From assembly GCA_021773395.1 (NCBI GenBank), contig JAJFKB010000014.1:350219-414218 (forward strand): a DNA stretch of 64,000 bases. Reading direction: 5' to 3'. The position numbers and the translations under genes are program-made. Positions within the stretch are counted from its first letter, which is position 1. Each line of letters opens with the position of its first letter. Below the pieces are notes generated by a model. That model did no database searches. It worked only from the letters and a program-made list of their open reading frames with translations, and had not been told where the DNA came from. Positions 8,247-21,317 of this stretch are shown one piece after another. The DNA comes from Gammaproteobacteria bacterium. Lineage in GTDB: Bacteria > Pseudomonadota > Gammaproteobacteria > Pseudomonadales > IMCC2047.

Positions 8247-11200
8247 TTGAACTGGCTTAGGTGTCTTCTTTCCAATCATGTTCTGACAAATCTAACCTTT
8301 GTGCTGGTGCTGGTGCTGGGCTTTATGGCTTATCAGCAGCTTCCGCCTGCACGAGATCCGGAGATTAACTTTAACTGGATTGCCATTATTACGGTACTTC
8401 CCGGAGCTTCTGCCGAAGATATTGAAAGGCGTATCACAGATCCCTTGGAAGAGGCGATTGCAAGCGGTGTCTCCGATATCAAATTTGTGACAAGCACCAG
8501 TCGTGAGGCAATTTCGAATATTCTGGTCCGTTTTAATCAGATAGATGAGCGGACATTTGATAAGCGTTTAAGCGATTTGCGACGCGAGATTCAGAACACC
8601 TACAATGACGAGCTGCCCGATGATGCAAATGACCCTATCATTTTCGAAATCACCAGTTCCAGTGGTTTTCCATCTGCAACAATAGCCGTTACCGGTGTCG
8701 GTTCGGGAGAGAACCTGAGAGTACAGGCTAGAAATATAAAACGGGATTTGGAGCGATTGAAAGGGATTGATCGTATTACACCAATGGGGTTAGACGACCC
8801 GGAATTACATGTGACTTTTTACCCGCAGCAACTCGAGGGGCTGGGTATTACGCCAGCGGATCTAAGTGATACGGTGAGGGCCTATTTTAGAGATGTCTCG
8901 GGTGGTGATATAGAAACCCGCGAAGGGCAGTGGTTAGTACGTTTGGCCGGTACCAGTCCGGATCCTGAGATGATGGCCGACTATATGATCATGACAGCGC
9001 AGGGAACAGTTGCTCTGGGGAGCTTGGCTGAATTATCACGCACCAGTGAAGAGCCTTCTGAAATTGTCAGCTATGGAGGGGAACCAGCGGTACTTTTGCC
9101 GATTGTCAAAAAGGCCAACACCAATGTACTTGAACTGGTGGAGCGGGTGCAGCACTACATTGATGAGCGCAATCAATTTAGTGCTAACACGGGCGTAAAA
9201 TTGGTGCTGGTGGATGATCAGACCATTAGTACGCGAGATGCGCTATCGCTAATGCAGAATAATGCTCTGATTGGGTTAATGCTGGTTATGCTGGTGACCT
9301 GGGTGTTTTTAGGTACACGCATTGCACTGCTTACAAGTATTGGTATTCCTTTTACCCTAGCTGGTACCTTTTTAACCATTAAAACCATGGGGATGGGACT
9401 TAATAACATGGTGTTGTTGGGTGTCGTTATTGCTTTGGGCATGCTGGTTGATGACGCGGTGGTGGTAGTTGAAACCATGTATCGAAGGTTGCGCGAAGGT
9501 ATGGGTGGTATTGATGCGGCAATTGATGCGCTCAAAGAGGTGTTTGCACCGGTCACAACATCGGTACTGACGACTATGGCAGCTTTTCTGCCGCTGATGC
9601 TTTTGCCCGGTGTTCTGGGCGAATTCATGAAAGTCATACCCATAGTGGTGAGTATCGCTTTGGCGATCAGTCTGATTGAAGCTTACTGGATGTTGCCAGC
9701 GCATGTGAGTGGTGCTGGAATTGGTAAAAAAACAACAGAGTCGATGCAGCACTGGCGCGAGAGGTTGACCCGGCGAGTTAAGTTGACCTATACACGCATA
9801 CTGCTGAAAGCCCTCCGCCATCCGGTTATTTCTATCACCTGTTCTGTGGCAATTATTATGCTGGCTATCCTGATTCTTGCGTCAGGCGCCATCCGTTTTA
9901 ATTTTTTTGAGTCGGACCCACTGCGTCTGTTTTATGTCAATGTTGAGATGGAGCGTGGTGCTACGCTTGAGAATACATCAAAGCAGGTTCAGGAAGTTGA
10001 AAAGCGCTTGTTAACAGTTATTAATCCAGAAGAGCTACGAGCATCAGTCTCTTATTCGGGGCAGCAGTTTACTCAGACCGAACCTCTGTTCGGTGATACG
10101 CTGGGGCAGGTTTTAATTAGTCTAAATCCAGCGAGAAAGGGTGATCGAACCGTTGATGAAGTAGCTGACGCGGTGCTTGCCAAGGTGACTGATTTTCCAG
10201 GTGCAGAATCGATATCATTGTTGCGGATGAATAACGGCCCCCCAATAATGCGCGCAGTAAGCATTAAGGTTAGAGGAAATGAGTTTGATGAAATTAAGGC
10301 CGCCGCTGAGCGCTTGGCAGCCTATATGGCGTCGCACGGCAGTTTCAGTAATATTACTTTGGATTATCGGCCGGGAAATCCAGAGCTGGTACTGCGACAT
10401 AACGCGGAAGCCATAAAAAGAACCGGGCTGCAGCCAGATACCGTAAGTCGCGCAATTCAGGCTTACGTTGATGGTGAGCTTGTCACCAGCTTCCAGGATC
10501 AGGGGGAGGAAGTGATGGTCAGGGTTCTGGCTAAACAGGGTGAATTGAGCAATATCGATTCGCTGTTGCGTCAAACGCTGCCGGTGCCCCAGGGTGGGTC
10601 TGTAGCACTGGGTGATTTGCTCCATGCCGAATATGGTTTGGGTCAGTTCAATATCAGGCATTATAACTTTCGTCGTACGATCACCTTAGAGTCCGATATC
10701 GACAAAAATAAAATTAATACCGTTCAAGCCAATGACTTTATAAAACAACAGTGGGCGAAAATTGCATCAGAATACCCCACTATTAATCTGGATTACACGG
10801 GTGAGCTGGATGATATTCAGGAGTCGCTTGATGCGATCTGGTTGTTAGGGCTACTTGGAATTGGATTAATTTATATTATCCTGGGAACACAGTTTCGAAG
10901 CTATTGGCAGCCTTTCATGGTACTGATCTCTTTGCCTTTAGCTATTACAGGAGTGGCTTTGGGGTTGTATTTTACAAATAACCCCTTGAGTCTTTTTACG
11001 CTCTATGGTGTCGTGGCGCTGATGGGGATTGCCGTTAACTCGGCAATTGTACTTATTTCAGCGGCTAACGCACGTCTGGAAAATGGAATGAGCGTCCTTC
11101 ATGCGACGGTTTATGCAGCCAGGCGGCGTGTTATCCCGATCCTGATTACCTCATTAACGACGATAGCGGGGCTGTTCTCGCTGGCGGCAGGTCTGGCGGG

Positions 11201-11360
11201 TAAATCCCTGATTTGGGGGCCAGTTGCCACGGCAATTGTCAGTGGTCTTGCTGTCTCTACCTTGTTAACGCTATTTGTTATTCCGCTGATCTATCGAACC
11301 AGTATGGGGCGTAGTCGCCGCGCTACTGCTAACATTCGGACGCTGGATGTGCCGGAGTAA
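8247..11360 (+). CDS. RND efflux pump, inner-membrane permease
   Basis: A 1037-residue AcrB/MexB-like (HAE1-type) transporter. It has a helix at about 12-30, a porter domain, a six-helix bundle from about 335, a central helix near 535, a second porter domain, and a bundle from about 865 to 1010. The conserved proton-relay Asp pair is visible in GMLVDDAVVVVE. It expels drugs or other amphiphiles using the proton gradient together with the adaptor just upstream. The start is a TTG at 8247 preceded by CAGGGG; no ATG upstream fits better, and the next in-frame Met lies inside the first helix. Confidence 0.9.
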   Translation: MNWLRCLLSNHVLTNLTFVLVLVLGFMAYQQLPPARDPEINFNWIAIITVLPGASAEDIERRITDPLEEAIASGVSDIKFVTSTSREAISNILVRFNQIDERTFDKRLSDLRREIQNTYNDELPDDANDPIIFEITSSSGFPSATIAVTGVGSGENLRVQARNIKRDLERLKGIDRITPMGLDDPELHVTFYPQQLEGLGITPADLSDTVRAYFRDVSGGDIETREGQWLVRLAGTSPDPEMMADYMIMTAQGTVALGSLAELSRTSEEPSEIVSYGGEPAVLLPIVKKANTNVLELVERVQHYIDERNQFSANTGVKLVLVDDQTISTRDALSLMQNNALIGLMLVMLVTWVFLGTRIALLTSIGIPFTLAGTFLTIKTMGMGLNNMVLLGVVIALGMLVDDAVVVVETMYRRLREGMGGIDAAIDALKEVFAPVTTSVLTTMAAFLPLMLLPGVLGEFMKVIPIVVSIALAISLIEAYWMLPAHVSGAGIGKKTTESMQHWRERLTRRVKLTYTRILLKALRHPVISITCSVAIIMLAILILASGAIRFNFFESDPLRLFYVNVEMERGATLENTSKQVQEVEKRLLTVINPEELRASVSYSGQQFTQTEPLFGDTLGQVLISLNPARKGDRTVDEVADAVLAKVTDFPGAESISLLRMNNGPPIMRAVSIKVRGNEFDEIKAAAERLAAYMASHGSFSNITLDYRPGNPELVLRHNAEAIKRTGLQPDTVSRAIQAYVDGELVTSFQDQGEEVMVRVLAKQGELSNIDSLLRQTLPVPQGGSVALGDLLHAEYGLGQFNIRHYNFRRTITLESDIDKNKINTVQANDFIKQQWAKIASEYPTINLDYTGELDDIQESLDAIWLLGLLGIGLIYIILGTQFRSYWQPFMVLISLPLAITGVALGLYFTNNPLSLFTLYGVVALMGIAVNSAIVLISAANARLENGMSVLHATVYAARRRVIPILITSLTTIAGLFSLAAGLAGKSLIWGPVATAIVSGLAVSTLLTLFVIPLIYRTSMGRSRRATANIRTLDVPE

Positions 11361-11410
11361 AGCAACTCTGTGTAATTTCGGACGTTCAGTGTAATTCGCA
11401 GCAGTGTTAC

Positions 11411-11821
11411 TTATCTGGCTTTTCTTTCTACAGCAGTCTGGTAATACCAGTTGCCATGCTCCTTGATAAAACTGGAGCGCTCGTGGTGTTCAGCGATTTG
11501 CTGGTTTTCCACAAAAGTGGCGATAAACTCAACGATCCCGTCGCTATCCTGCTCTTGGCCCCGTTCAACGGTTATAATTGAAAGCCCCAACCATTTTATT
11601 TCGCGGAAGCTATCCTTTATTGATCTGCGATCCTCCGGCTTTCGATACTCTGGATGCAGTGTGCTCAGTAAAAACCGCAGGTTAGCTGTAACAAAGGCGC
11701 TGTAGCGGGCACGCATCAACTGCTCCGCTGTTCGTGCCGCTACCGAGCCCTGGTGTATAGGTTTGCAGCACTGGCTGTATGGAGCCGGACTGCCGCAGGG
11801 GCATCTATTCTGTCCGGACAT
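11411..11821 (-). CDS. YchJ/UPF0225-type SEC-C motif protein
   Basis: A 136-residue protein beginning CPCGSPAPYSQCC, a SEC-C zinc-binding motif. It continues with the YchJ-family body (ARYSAFVTANLRFLLSTLHPEYR, then IKWLGLSIITVERGQ, then GNWYYQ). YchJ proteins pair a SEC-C motif with an NTF2-like domain and have no settled function. It lies convergent with the RND pump gene, with a 50-base gap, and 14 bases downstream of ppnP on the same strand. Confidence 0.8.
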   Translation of the reverse strand: MSGQNRCPCGSPAPYSQCCKPIHQGSVAARTAEQLMRARYSAFVTANLRFLLSTLHPEYRKPEDRRSIKDSFREIKWLGLSIITVERGQEQDSDGIVEFIATFVENQQIAEHHERSSFIKEHGNWYYQTAVERKAR

Positions 11822-11835
11822 CTGTCAATTATCTG

Positions 11836-12117
11836 TTATTCGTAGGTACACAGATAGGCGGTATCAATGGCTACCTGAAGCTGGAATTTTTGATTAGCTT
11901 CGACGATAAAGGACTGCCCCTGACTATATGTCTGCCAGTCCCCGCTATTCGGTAACTTAACCGTTAATGCACCACTGACGATGGTCATGGTTTCTTTATT
12001 GCTGGTGCCAAATTCATATTCTCCTGGTGCCATAACACCCACAGTTGCAGGCAGTGTTTCAGTTTGGAATGCAATTGATTTTACTTTGCCTTCAAAATAC
12101 TCATTTACTTTAAACAT
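11836..12117 (-). CDS. ppnP: Pyrimidine/purine nucleoside phosphorylase PpnP
   Basis: A 93-residue single-domain cupin protein matching the DUF1255/PpnP family from end to end: [13 protein letters not shown], then [11 protein letters not shown], then [13 protein letters not shown], then [16 protein letters not shown] at the C-terminus. Members phosphorolyse several nucleosides to free base and ribose-1-phosphate. The ATG at 12117 follows a GAGAG site and agrees with the family's usual length of about 94 residues; a start at 12132 would add five. It is probably transcribed with the YchJ-type gene behind it. A MITE-like repeat lies about 100 bases upstream. Confidence 0.9.
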   Translation of the reverse strand: MFKVNEYFEGKVKSIAFQTETLPATVGVMAPGEYEFGTSNKETMTIVSGALTVKLPNSGDWQTYSQGQSFIVEANQKFQLQVAIDTAYLCTYE

Positions 12118-12219
12118 AGAAAAATCTCTCATTTAGTGAAGCGCGCGATTATATCAGTCTGGTTCTGGAATGGGGAGATGGCTATAATCCGATTCCTTGT
12201 CAATCGTTTTCAATTAAGA

Positions 12220-12359
12220 GAGACCATTGCACGGAAGAATATTTTTCTTTCAGGCAAGGCAGAAGCGCACGGAATGAGGGAGTTTATAGGTTATAAATGA
12301 CCGATTGAGTACGTTTTTAACGAAGTATGGGAGCGAAATAGCTTTCGTGCAAAGGTCTC
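12220..12359. repeat. MITE-like element, copy 1 (140 bp)
   Basis: Terminal inverted repeats GAGACCATTGCACG (left) and, read inward from the right, GAGACCTTTGCACG bound a 140-base non-coding element. It is flanked by a 5-bp direct repeat TAAGA at 12215-12219 and 12360-12364. The same repeat type, with related inner sequence, recurs at 32722-32851. It has no coding capacity, so it must have been moved by a transposase encoded elsewhere. Confidence 0.8.
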
Positions 12360-12392
12360 TAAGAGAATAAATCAGCCTTTTGAGTGCCGCTT

Positions 12393-12731
12393 ATGGATCA
12401 TCAATATTCCGAAAATATTTCGTCAAAAGAGAAGATCAACCTGGAGACCTCGACAGTTGCCTGGACTGAATTGCAGCGTTTTTTCGCGGGGGGCTATACC
12501 CTCTGTGTTGCTCCAGAACTGGATCTCGTCGAAGTGGCTCGATTGATGGTTGAAGATAATGCGGATCACGTTGCAAAATGGATAGATTCTGGTCAGTTGG
12601 CGGGGGTTTCGGATCAGCAGGCCAAGGAATGGGTGGATGCAGACGCAATAGTTTGGGCCGTGGTGATTAAACCCTGGGTTCTGGTGCAAAGCCATACTTC
12701 AGGTGAGTCCTTAAATAAAGATAGCAGCTAA
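12393..12731 (+). CDS. DUF2288 family protein
   Basis: A 112-residue soluble protein with the DUF2288 signature: an N-terminal KINLETSTVAWTELQRFFAGG, then APELDLVEVARLMVEDN, then WVDADAIVWAVVIKPWVLVQ. The function of the family is unknown. The ATG at 12393 is preferred over a GTG at 12384. It begins 33 bases after the right end of MITE copy 1, so the element may carry or disturb its promoter. Confidence 0.8.
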   Translation: MDHQYSENISSKEKINLETSTVAWTELQRFFAGGYTLCVAPELDLVEVARLMVEDNADHVAKWIDSGQLAGVSDQQAKEWVDADAIVWAVVIKPWVLVQSHTSGESLNKDSS

Positions 12732-12902
12732 TATATCACTAGACAGGTTAGCTCGGCTTTCCAGTTGAGTAAAAAACACCAGCCTGGCTGCAATGGCTTT
12801 GCAGGCAAGGGCTTGACGATTGGTTTTGGGAAAATATCTTGGTCAAAGTGAATATTAATGCCGCCTATAAAACGCTGAATATTGACGAATCTTAGATTGT
12901 GG

Positions 12903-12930
12903 TTGGCAGGCTTAACTGGTAATCTATACT
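12903..12930 (+). promoter_or_regulatory. Candidate sigma-70 promoter for pyrG
   Basis: TTGGCA at 12903-12908 and TATACT at 12925-12930 are 16 bases apart, about 85 bases before the pyrG start, in a 285-base gap that holds no gene. This is a motif match only. Confidence 0.4.
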
Positions 12931-12977
12931 CCCATCTTGAATAGGCTATTTTGTGGGCAGGGTGTACTGCATTTTAG

Positions 12978-15523
<2,546 letters not shown>

Positions 15524-15684
15524 CGAACCTGTTAGCAGCAACTGCCTGATGTTATTTGAATATAAACAAGCTGAGCATGTTTGGTTTCAAGTGGGGTTTT
15601 GAGCATTCGATTTTTTGCCAATGCTAGAGCAGTTGTTTGCTCAGTTTGTTCAATTTCAAAGAGAAAATTTTTCTATAAATTTAA

Positions 15685-16998
<1,314 letters not shown>

Positions 16999-17030
16999 CA
17001 GCCAGAGTGATTGGTGGCCAAGGCGCAGCT

Positions 17031-17351
17031 ATGAGATGGTTCTGGTTACTGCTTTTTGTGATCCTTGTTGGTCTTCAGTATCGAATTTGGGTCGGTGAGG
17101 GCAGTCTGGCAGAAATTTCAGGTCTCAAGGACAGAATCGATGAGCAGCGCGAGCAAAACCAGAAGCTGCGCGAGCGCAATGAATTACTTAAGGCGGAAGT
17201 GTCGGATTTGAAACAAGGGCTTGAGGCGATCGAAGAGAGAGCGCGCACCGAGCTCGGAATGATCAAAGATGGAGAAACCTTCTATCAACTGCTTGAGCCT
17301 GGGAAAGAATTGGAACCTAGGGCAGAAGTGGAACCTGAACCGTTGCCATGA
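17031..17351 (+). CDS. ftsB: Cell division protein FtsB
   Basis: A 106-residue bitopic membrane protein. A short cytoplasmic start and a transmembrane helix (residues about 3-20) lead into a periplasmic coiled coil (about 28-70, rich in Leu, Glu and Arg heptads) and the ERARTELGMIKDGETFYQ segment typical of FtsB. It works in the FtsQLB complex that activates septal peptidoglycan synthesis. The tail is Glu/Pro-rich and longer than usual. The start at 17031 (MRWFW) is chosen by family length. It overlaps ispD by 4 bases (ATGA). Confidence 0.9.
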   Translation: MRWFWLLLFVILVGLQYRIWVGEGSLAEISGLKDRIDEQREQNQKLRERNELLKAEVSDLKQGLEAIEERARTELGMIKDGETFYQLLEPGKELEPRAEVEPEPLP

Positions 17352-18103
17352 CAAAAGACAGTAAACCCAGAGACAATAGGAAACCGGTTCGGTTACAGCA
17401 GGGCTTTTGGGTAGTCGTACCTGCCGCGGGTACGGGCAAGAGGATGCAGGCGAATCGACCCAAGCAGTATTTGTCATTGGCGGGTAAAACGGTATTGCAG
17501 CAGACATTTGATCGCCTGTTGAGTCATCCTCGTATAGAAGGTTTGGTGGTGGCTATTGCCGAGGCTGATGATTTTTGGGCTCAGTCTGGTTATACCCATG
17601 ATCGTCGGGTAAAAGTTGTAGTCGGTGGGGAAGAGCGTTGCCACTCGGTTATTAACGGGTTGGAGTTGCTTGCCGGAGAGCTTGCGGAAGATGAATGGGT
17701 GATGGTTCATGATGTTGCTCGGCCTTGTATTTCGGTGAGTGATCTGGATCAACTGATTATGGCTACCCATTCAGTTAAAGATGGCGCGGTATTAGGTGTG
17801 CCCGTGCGCGATACCATGAAGCAGGTGAACGATATGGGGCAGGTATCCCAAACGGTTGATCGCAGTTGTCTATGGCATGCCTATACGCCACAGATTTTTA
17901 GACTGGGGCAGTTAAGGCGGGCGTTAACTGCCTGTAATCGTGAACAGGGATTAGTGACCGATGAGTCCTCGGCAATGGAAGCTTTAGGTTATCGACCGCA
18001 AATGGTGAGAGGCAGAGAGACAAATATTAAAATCACGCAACCTGACGACCTGGTTTTGGCAGAAGTCATTTTGCAGCGATTGCAGGGGGAATCTGAGCAA
18101 TAA
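17348..18103 (+). CDS. ispD: 2-C-methyl-D-erythritol 4-phosphate cytidylyltransferase
   Basis: A 251-residue enzyme of the MEP isoprenoid pathway that joins CTP to methylerythritol 4-phosphate. It shows the nucleotide-binding VVPAAGTGKRM and RPKQYLSLAGK motifs, VHDVARPC and the C-terminal GRETNIKITQPDDL. The first 18 residues form a charged extension. It overlaps both neighbours (ftsB by 4 bases, ispF by 1), indicating one transcript. Confidence 0.96.
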   Translation: MTKDSKPRDNRKPVRLQQGFWVVVPAAGTGKRMQANRPKQYLSLAGKTVLQQTFDRLLSHPRIEGLVVAIAEADDFWAQSGYTHDRRVKVVVGGEERCHSVINGLELLAGELAEDEWVMVHDVARPCISVSDLDQLIMATHSVKDGAVLGVPVRDTMKQVNDMGQVSQTVDRSCLWHAYTPQIFRLGQLRRALTACNREQGLVTDESSAMEALGYRPQMVRGRETNIKITQPDDLVLAEVILQRLQGESEQ

Positions 18104-18594
18104 TGACAATCCGTATTGGGCATGGGTTTGATGTACACCGGTTTGGACCGCACTCGGCACCAGGTAATACAATCAAGCTGGCAGGTATCGCTATCCCCAG
18201 CGAATATCCTTTATTAGCTCACTCTGACGGTGACGTGCTGATTCACGCACTCTGTGATGCGCTATTGGGAGCGGCCGGACTAGGTGATATTGGAGAACAC
18301 TTTCCGGATACCGATGACCGCTACAAAGGTGTTGATAGCCGGATTTTATTGCAGAGCGTTTTATCTAAGCTCAATCAGCTCGGCTGGCGGATTGTTAATG
18401 TTGATATTTCGCTGATTGCTCAGGTACCGCAGGTCTCTCCCTACAAGAGGGAGATGCAGGCCAGCCTGGCAAAAGAGCTGCTTTGCCAGGATTCGCAGAT
18501 CAATATCAAGGCAACCACCACCGAAGGTTTGGGATATACCGGGCGCAAGGAAGGAATCGCCTGTCATGCCGTTGTATTGATTAGTCAGAGTTAG
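18103..18594 (+). CDS. ispF: 2-C-methyl-D-erythritol 2,4-cyclodiphosphate synthase
   Basis: A 163-residue enzyme of the MEP pathway. The metal-binding GHGFDVHRF, the loop LLAHSDGDVLIHALCDALLG, GDIGEHFPDTD and the C-terminal TTEGLGYTGRKEGI are all present. Its ATG shares one base with the ispD stop, and truD starts directly after its stop. Confidence 0.97.
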   Translation: MTIRIGHGFDVHRFGPHSAPGNTIKLAGIAIPSEYPLLAHSDGDVLIHALCDALLGAAGLGDIGEHFPDTDDRYKGVDSRILLQSVLSKLNQLGWRIVNVDISLIAQVPQVSPYKREMQASLAKELLCQDSQINIKATTTEGLGYTGRKEGIACHAVVLISQS

Positions 18595-19641
18595 ATGCCA
18601 TTGTCTCTCAGCGCTGAATCTCCTCAAAATTACCCGTTAGATTTTCAGTTTGCCTATGGGGCACCGCAGTGTCGCGTGGTTATTCGCGCGAAGCCAGAAT
18701 ATTTTATTGTTGACGAGTTGCTTGGATTTGAGCTTTCTGGAGAGGGTGAGCATGTTTATCTGCAGCTGGAAAAGACTGGGCTGAATACCGATTTTCTGGC
18801 CCAGCAGTTGGCACGTATTGCTGGTGTGCGAAAGTTGGATGTCGGCTATGCTGGTTTAAAGGATCGGCAGGCTGTTACCACTCAATGGTTCAGTCTGTAT
18901 CTGCCGGGAAAGTCAGATCCCAACTGGAGTCAGCTTGAAGAGGTTGCAGGGGTAAAGCTATTAACGGTCGACAGGCATACGCAAAAACTGCGCCGTGGCC
19001 AGCATTCTGGCAACCGGTTTCGTCTTCGCTTAACCGATTTTGCAGGCGATAGCGGGGGATTATCCGATCGTTTGAATAAGGTTGCCGAACATGGGGTGCC
19101 CAATTATTTTGGGCCACAGCGATTTGGGATTGAGGGTAACAATTTAACCGCAGCTGACCAGATGTTGCGAAAGCTTTTAAAGCCACGGGGACGACATTTA
19201 AAGGGTATTTACCTGTCGGCGGCCAGGTCCTATCTGTTTAACCTGCTATTATCCGGGCGAGTTGCAGAGGGGAGTTGGGCGAGCGTGGAGCCAGGAGATG
19301 TTGTTTATACAGAACCTCGGGACGGTCGAGCAGTGCCCACCGGGCCACTGTGGGGGAGAGGACGAATCAATACGGAGTTAAGGATTGCAGAGCTGGAAAA
19401 CGAATTGGCTGGTGATCATCCTGAGTGGTGTCATGGACTTGAACATTGTGGTTTACAACAGCAGCGCAGGCCGCTATGTTTGTCGCCTGAAGCTTTGCAG
19501 TGGTGCATAGAGCCAGACGGACTGGAGTTGGAGTTCGTATTGCCTCCTGGTGCTTACGCGACGAGCTTGATCAGGGAGTTGTGCGTTTATGAGGATATGG
19601 CCAGACTGAAAGTTGCAGAGAGAAGAGGTATGCCAGATTGA
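18595..19641 (+). CDS. truD: tRNA pseudouridine(13) synthase TruD
   Basis: A 348-residue enzyme making pseudouridine at tRNA position 13. It contains the catalytic-Asp segment [17 protein letters not shown], the TruD insertion domain and the [11 protein letters not shown] motif, ending in the usual [13 protein letters not shown]. It starts with no gap after ispF. In many gammaproteobacteria surE follows; here pcm follows directly. Confidence 0.95.
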   Translation: MPLSLSAESPQNYPLDFQFAYGAPQCRVVIRAKPEYFIVDELLGFELSGEGEHVYLQLEKTGLNTDFLAQQLARIAGVRKLDVGYAGLKDRQAVTTQWFSLYLPGKSDPNWSQLEEVAGVKLLTVDRHTQKLRRGQHSGNRFRLRLTDFAGDSGGLSDRLNKVAEHGVPNYFGPQRFGIEGNNLTAADQMLRKLLKPRGRHLKGIYLSAARSYLFNLLLSGRVAEGSWASVEPGDVVYTEPRDGRAVPTGPLWGRGRINTELRIAELENELAGDHPEWCHGLEHCGLQQQRRPLCLSPEALQWCIEPDGLELEFVLPPGAYATSLIRELCVYEDMARLKVAERRGMPD

Positions 19642-19667
19642 ATAGTCATCATATCAGCGGAATCGGC

Positions 19668-20303
19668 ATGACTTCCAAGCGCACCCGCGACCGGCTGATT
19701 CAGCGATTGCGTCAGGAAGGAATAAAAAATGAGGCAGTGCTTGAAGTTATATTGAATACGCCGCGCCATATTTTTGTTGATGAAGCGTTGGCGCATCGTG
19801 CTTATGAAGATACAGCTCTGCCAATTGGCTACAATCAAACCTTATCCCAGCCCTATATAGTGGCTCGCATGACCGAGGCTTTATTAGCAAATGGCCCGGT
19901 AAAAAGAGTTTTGGAAGTTGGTACGGGCTCAGGCTATCAAACGGCAATTCTGGCGCAGCTGGTTGAACAGGTATTTAGTGTTGAACGCATTCTACCGTTA
20001 CAAGAACAAGCTCGGGAACGGATGAATACCTTAGGAATACGTAACGTAAAAATGAAGCATGCAGATGGTGGAATGGGGTGGCCAGAAAAATCCCCCTTTG
20101 ACGGTATTATAGTTACTGCGGCTCCACGCGAATTACCGGCTGAGTTAATCGAACAATTGGGGCCAAAGGGGCGATTGGTCATACCCGTTGGACCGGATAG
20201 TCTGCAAGAGCTCGTTTTGGTCACTAAGAACAGTGATGAGGTAAAAAGAGAAATTTTGGAGCCCGTTAGATTTGTTCCCCTGCTTGGGGGCGCGGTTCGC
20301 TAG
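19668..20303 (+). CDS. pcm: Protein-L-isoaspartate O-methyltransferase
   Basis: A 211-residue SAM-dependent enzyme that repairs isoaspartyl residues in damaged proteins. Motifs are [34 protein letters not shown], the SAM site [15 protein letters not shown] and VTAAPRELP. The ATG at 19668 (MTSKR) aligns with the E. coli start and has a GGAA site. A TTG at 19638 would add ten residues and overlap truD. The usual partner gene surE is not between truD and pcm. Confidence 0.95.
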   Translation: MTSKRTRDRLIQRLRQEGIKNEAVLEVILNTPRHIFVDEALAHRAYEDTALPIGYNQTLSQPYIVARMTEALLANGPVKRVLEVGTGSGYQTAILAQLVEQVFSVERILPLQEQARERMNTLGIRNVKMKHADGGMGWPEKSPFDGIIVTAAPRELPAELIEQLGPKGRLVIPVGPDSLQELVLVTKNSDEVKREILEPVRFVPLLGGAVR

Positions 20304-20380
20304 TTAGAGAGGTTGTCAGCAGTTGTTTGATGGCTGATCTGGAAGCAAGCCCTGTATCTCTGATAATAAAGGAATTCTAA

Positions 20381-20422
20381 ATGCAGTATATAATCTGGTG
20401 TGTTCATGCCCCTAAAGGATAG
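20381..20422 (+). other. Short leader reading frame overlapping the DUF368 gene start
   Basis: ATG at 20381 has a better ribosome site (AAAGGA, 7 bases upstream) than the DUF368 gene itself. It encodes 13 codons ending TAG at 20420-20422, so it overlaps the DUF368 start at 20406 in another frame. This arrangement suggests translational coupling. It could also be chance. Confidence 0.35.
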
Positions 20423-21317
20423 ATATCTCGGGATTTTTTTTAAAGGTATGGCAATGGGCGCAGCTGATGTGGTGCCGGGTGTTTCCGGGGGTACTATTGC
20501 ATTTATCACAGGGATCTATGAGCGACTAATAGATGCGCTGAGTGCCGTTAATTTAGGGTTTATTAGATTGTTGTTTGCCGGGCAATGGCGGCGGGCATGG
20601 CGCCAGATTGATGGCACATTCCTGGTAATGGTATTTTCAGGTATTTTGGTTAGTGTTATTTCTCTAGCGAAATTGATGTCCTGGTTGCTGGCAAATCATC
20701 CGAAAGTAATATGGGCCTATTTTTTTGGACTGATTTTGGCGTCAGTCGTCTATTTGGCGGGTCAAGCCAGGCTTGTGCAATGGCCGAATTTACTGCTGTT
20801 TGTGTTAGGCGCTGGTATCGCCTATGAGGTTACGCTCATTACACCCGTCCAGTTAGAACCTACCAGTCTCACAATATTCGGTGCTGGAGCGATTGCTATT
20901 TGCGCCATGATTCTGCCTGGCATATCCGGTAGTTTTATTCTCGTGATATTAGGCATGTACGAGCCGATTATCAATGCCGTGAAGGGGTTTGATGGATCGG
21001 TGCTGGGTTTTTTTGTTCTGGGTTGTGTAGTTGGGTTGTTGAGTTTTACTCATCTGCTTTCCTGGTTGTTGCACCGCTACCATGAGTTGGTGTTTGCCTT
21101 GCTGACTGGATTTATGCTCGGCTCGCTTAATAAGGTGTGGCCCTGGAAGCAGACGAGTAATCTGGGTGACACTCTGCTCGAAATTAATGTAGGGCCGAGC
21201 CAATATGAAACGCTTATGCAGGCGGATGCTCAGGCGCTCTCAGTCGTGATAATGATGACCTTTGGATTGATCACAGTTTATGCCATTAATTATGCGGGTA
21301 ATGTGCGGTCGCGTTAG
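20406..21317 (+). CDS. DUF368 integral membrane protein
   Basis: A 303-residue inner-membrane protein with about eight helices. It carries the DUF368 signature GMAMGAADVVPGVSGGTIAFITGIYERLI near the N-terminus and a second, similar MILPGISGSFILVILGMYEPI at about 170, so the protein is an internal repeat. DUF368 proteins have been linked to undecaprenyl-phosphate recycling (PopT family) in recent work, which would fit the neighbouring cell-envelope gene nlpD. Its gene overlaps the start of nlpD. The position between pcm and nlpD is not the usual one. Confidence 0.85.
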   Translation: MPLKDRYLGIFFKGMAMGAADVVPGVSGGTIAFITGIYERLIDALSAVNLGFIRLLFAGQWRRAWRQIDGTFLVMVFSGILVSVISLAKLMSWLLANHPKVIWAYFFGLILASVVYLAGQARLVQWPNLLLFVLGAGIAYEVTLITPVQLEPTSLTIFGAGAIAICAMILPGISGSFILVILGMYEPIINAVKGFDGSVLGFFVLGCVVGLLSFTHLLSWLLHRYHELVFALLTGFMLGSLNKVWPWKQTSNLGDTLLEINVGPSQYETLMQADAQALSVVIMMTFGLITVYAINYAGNVRSR

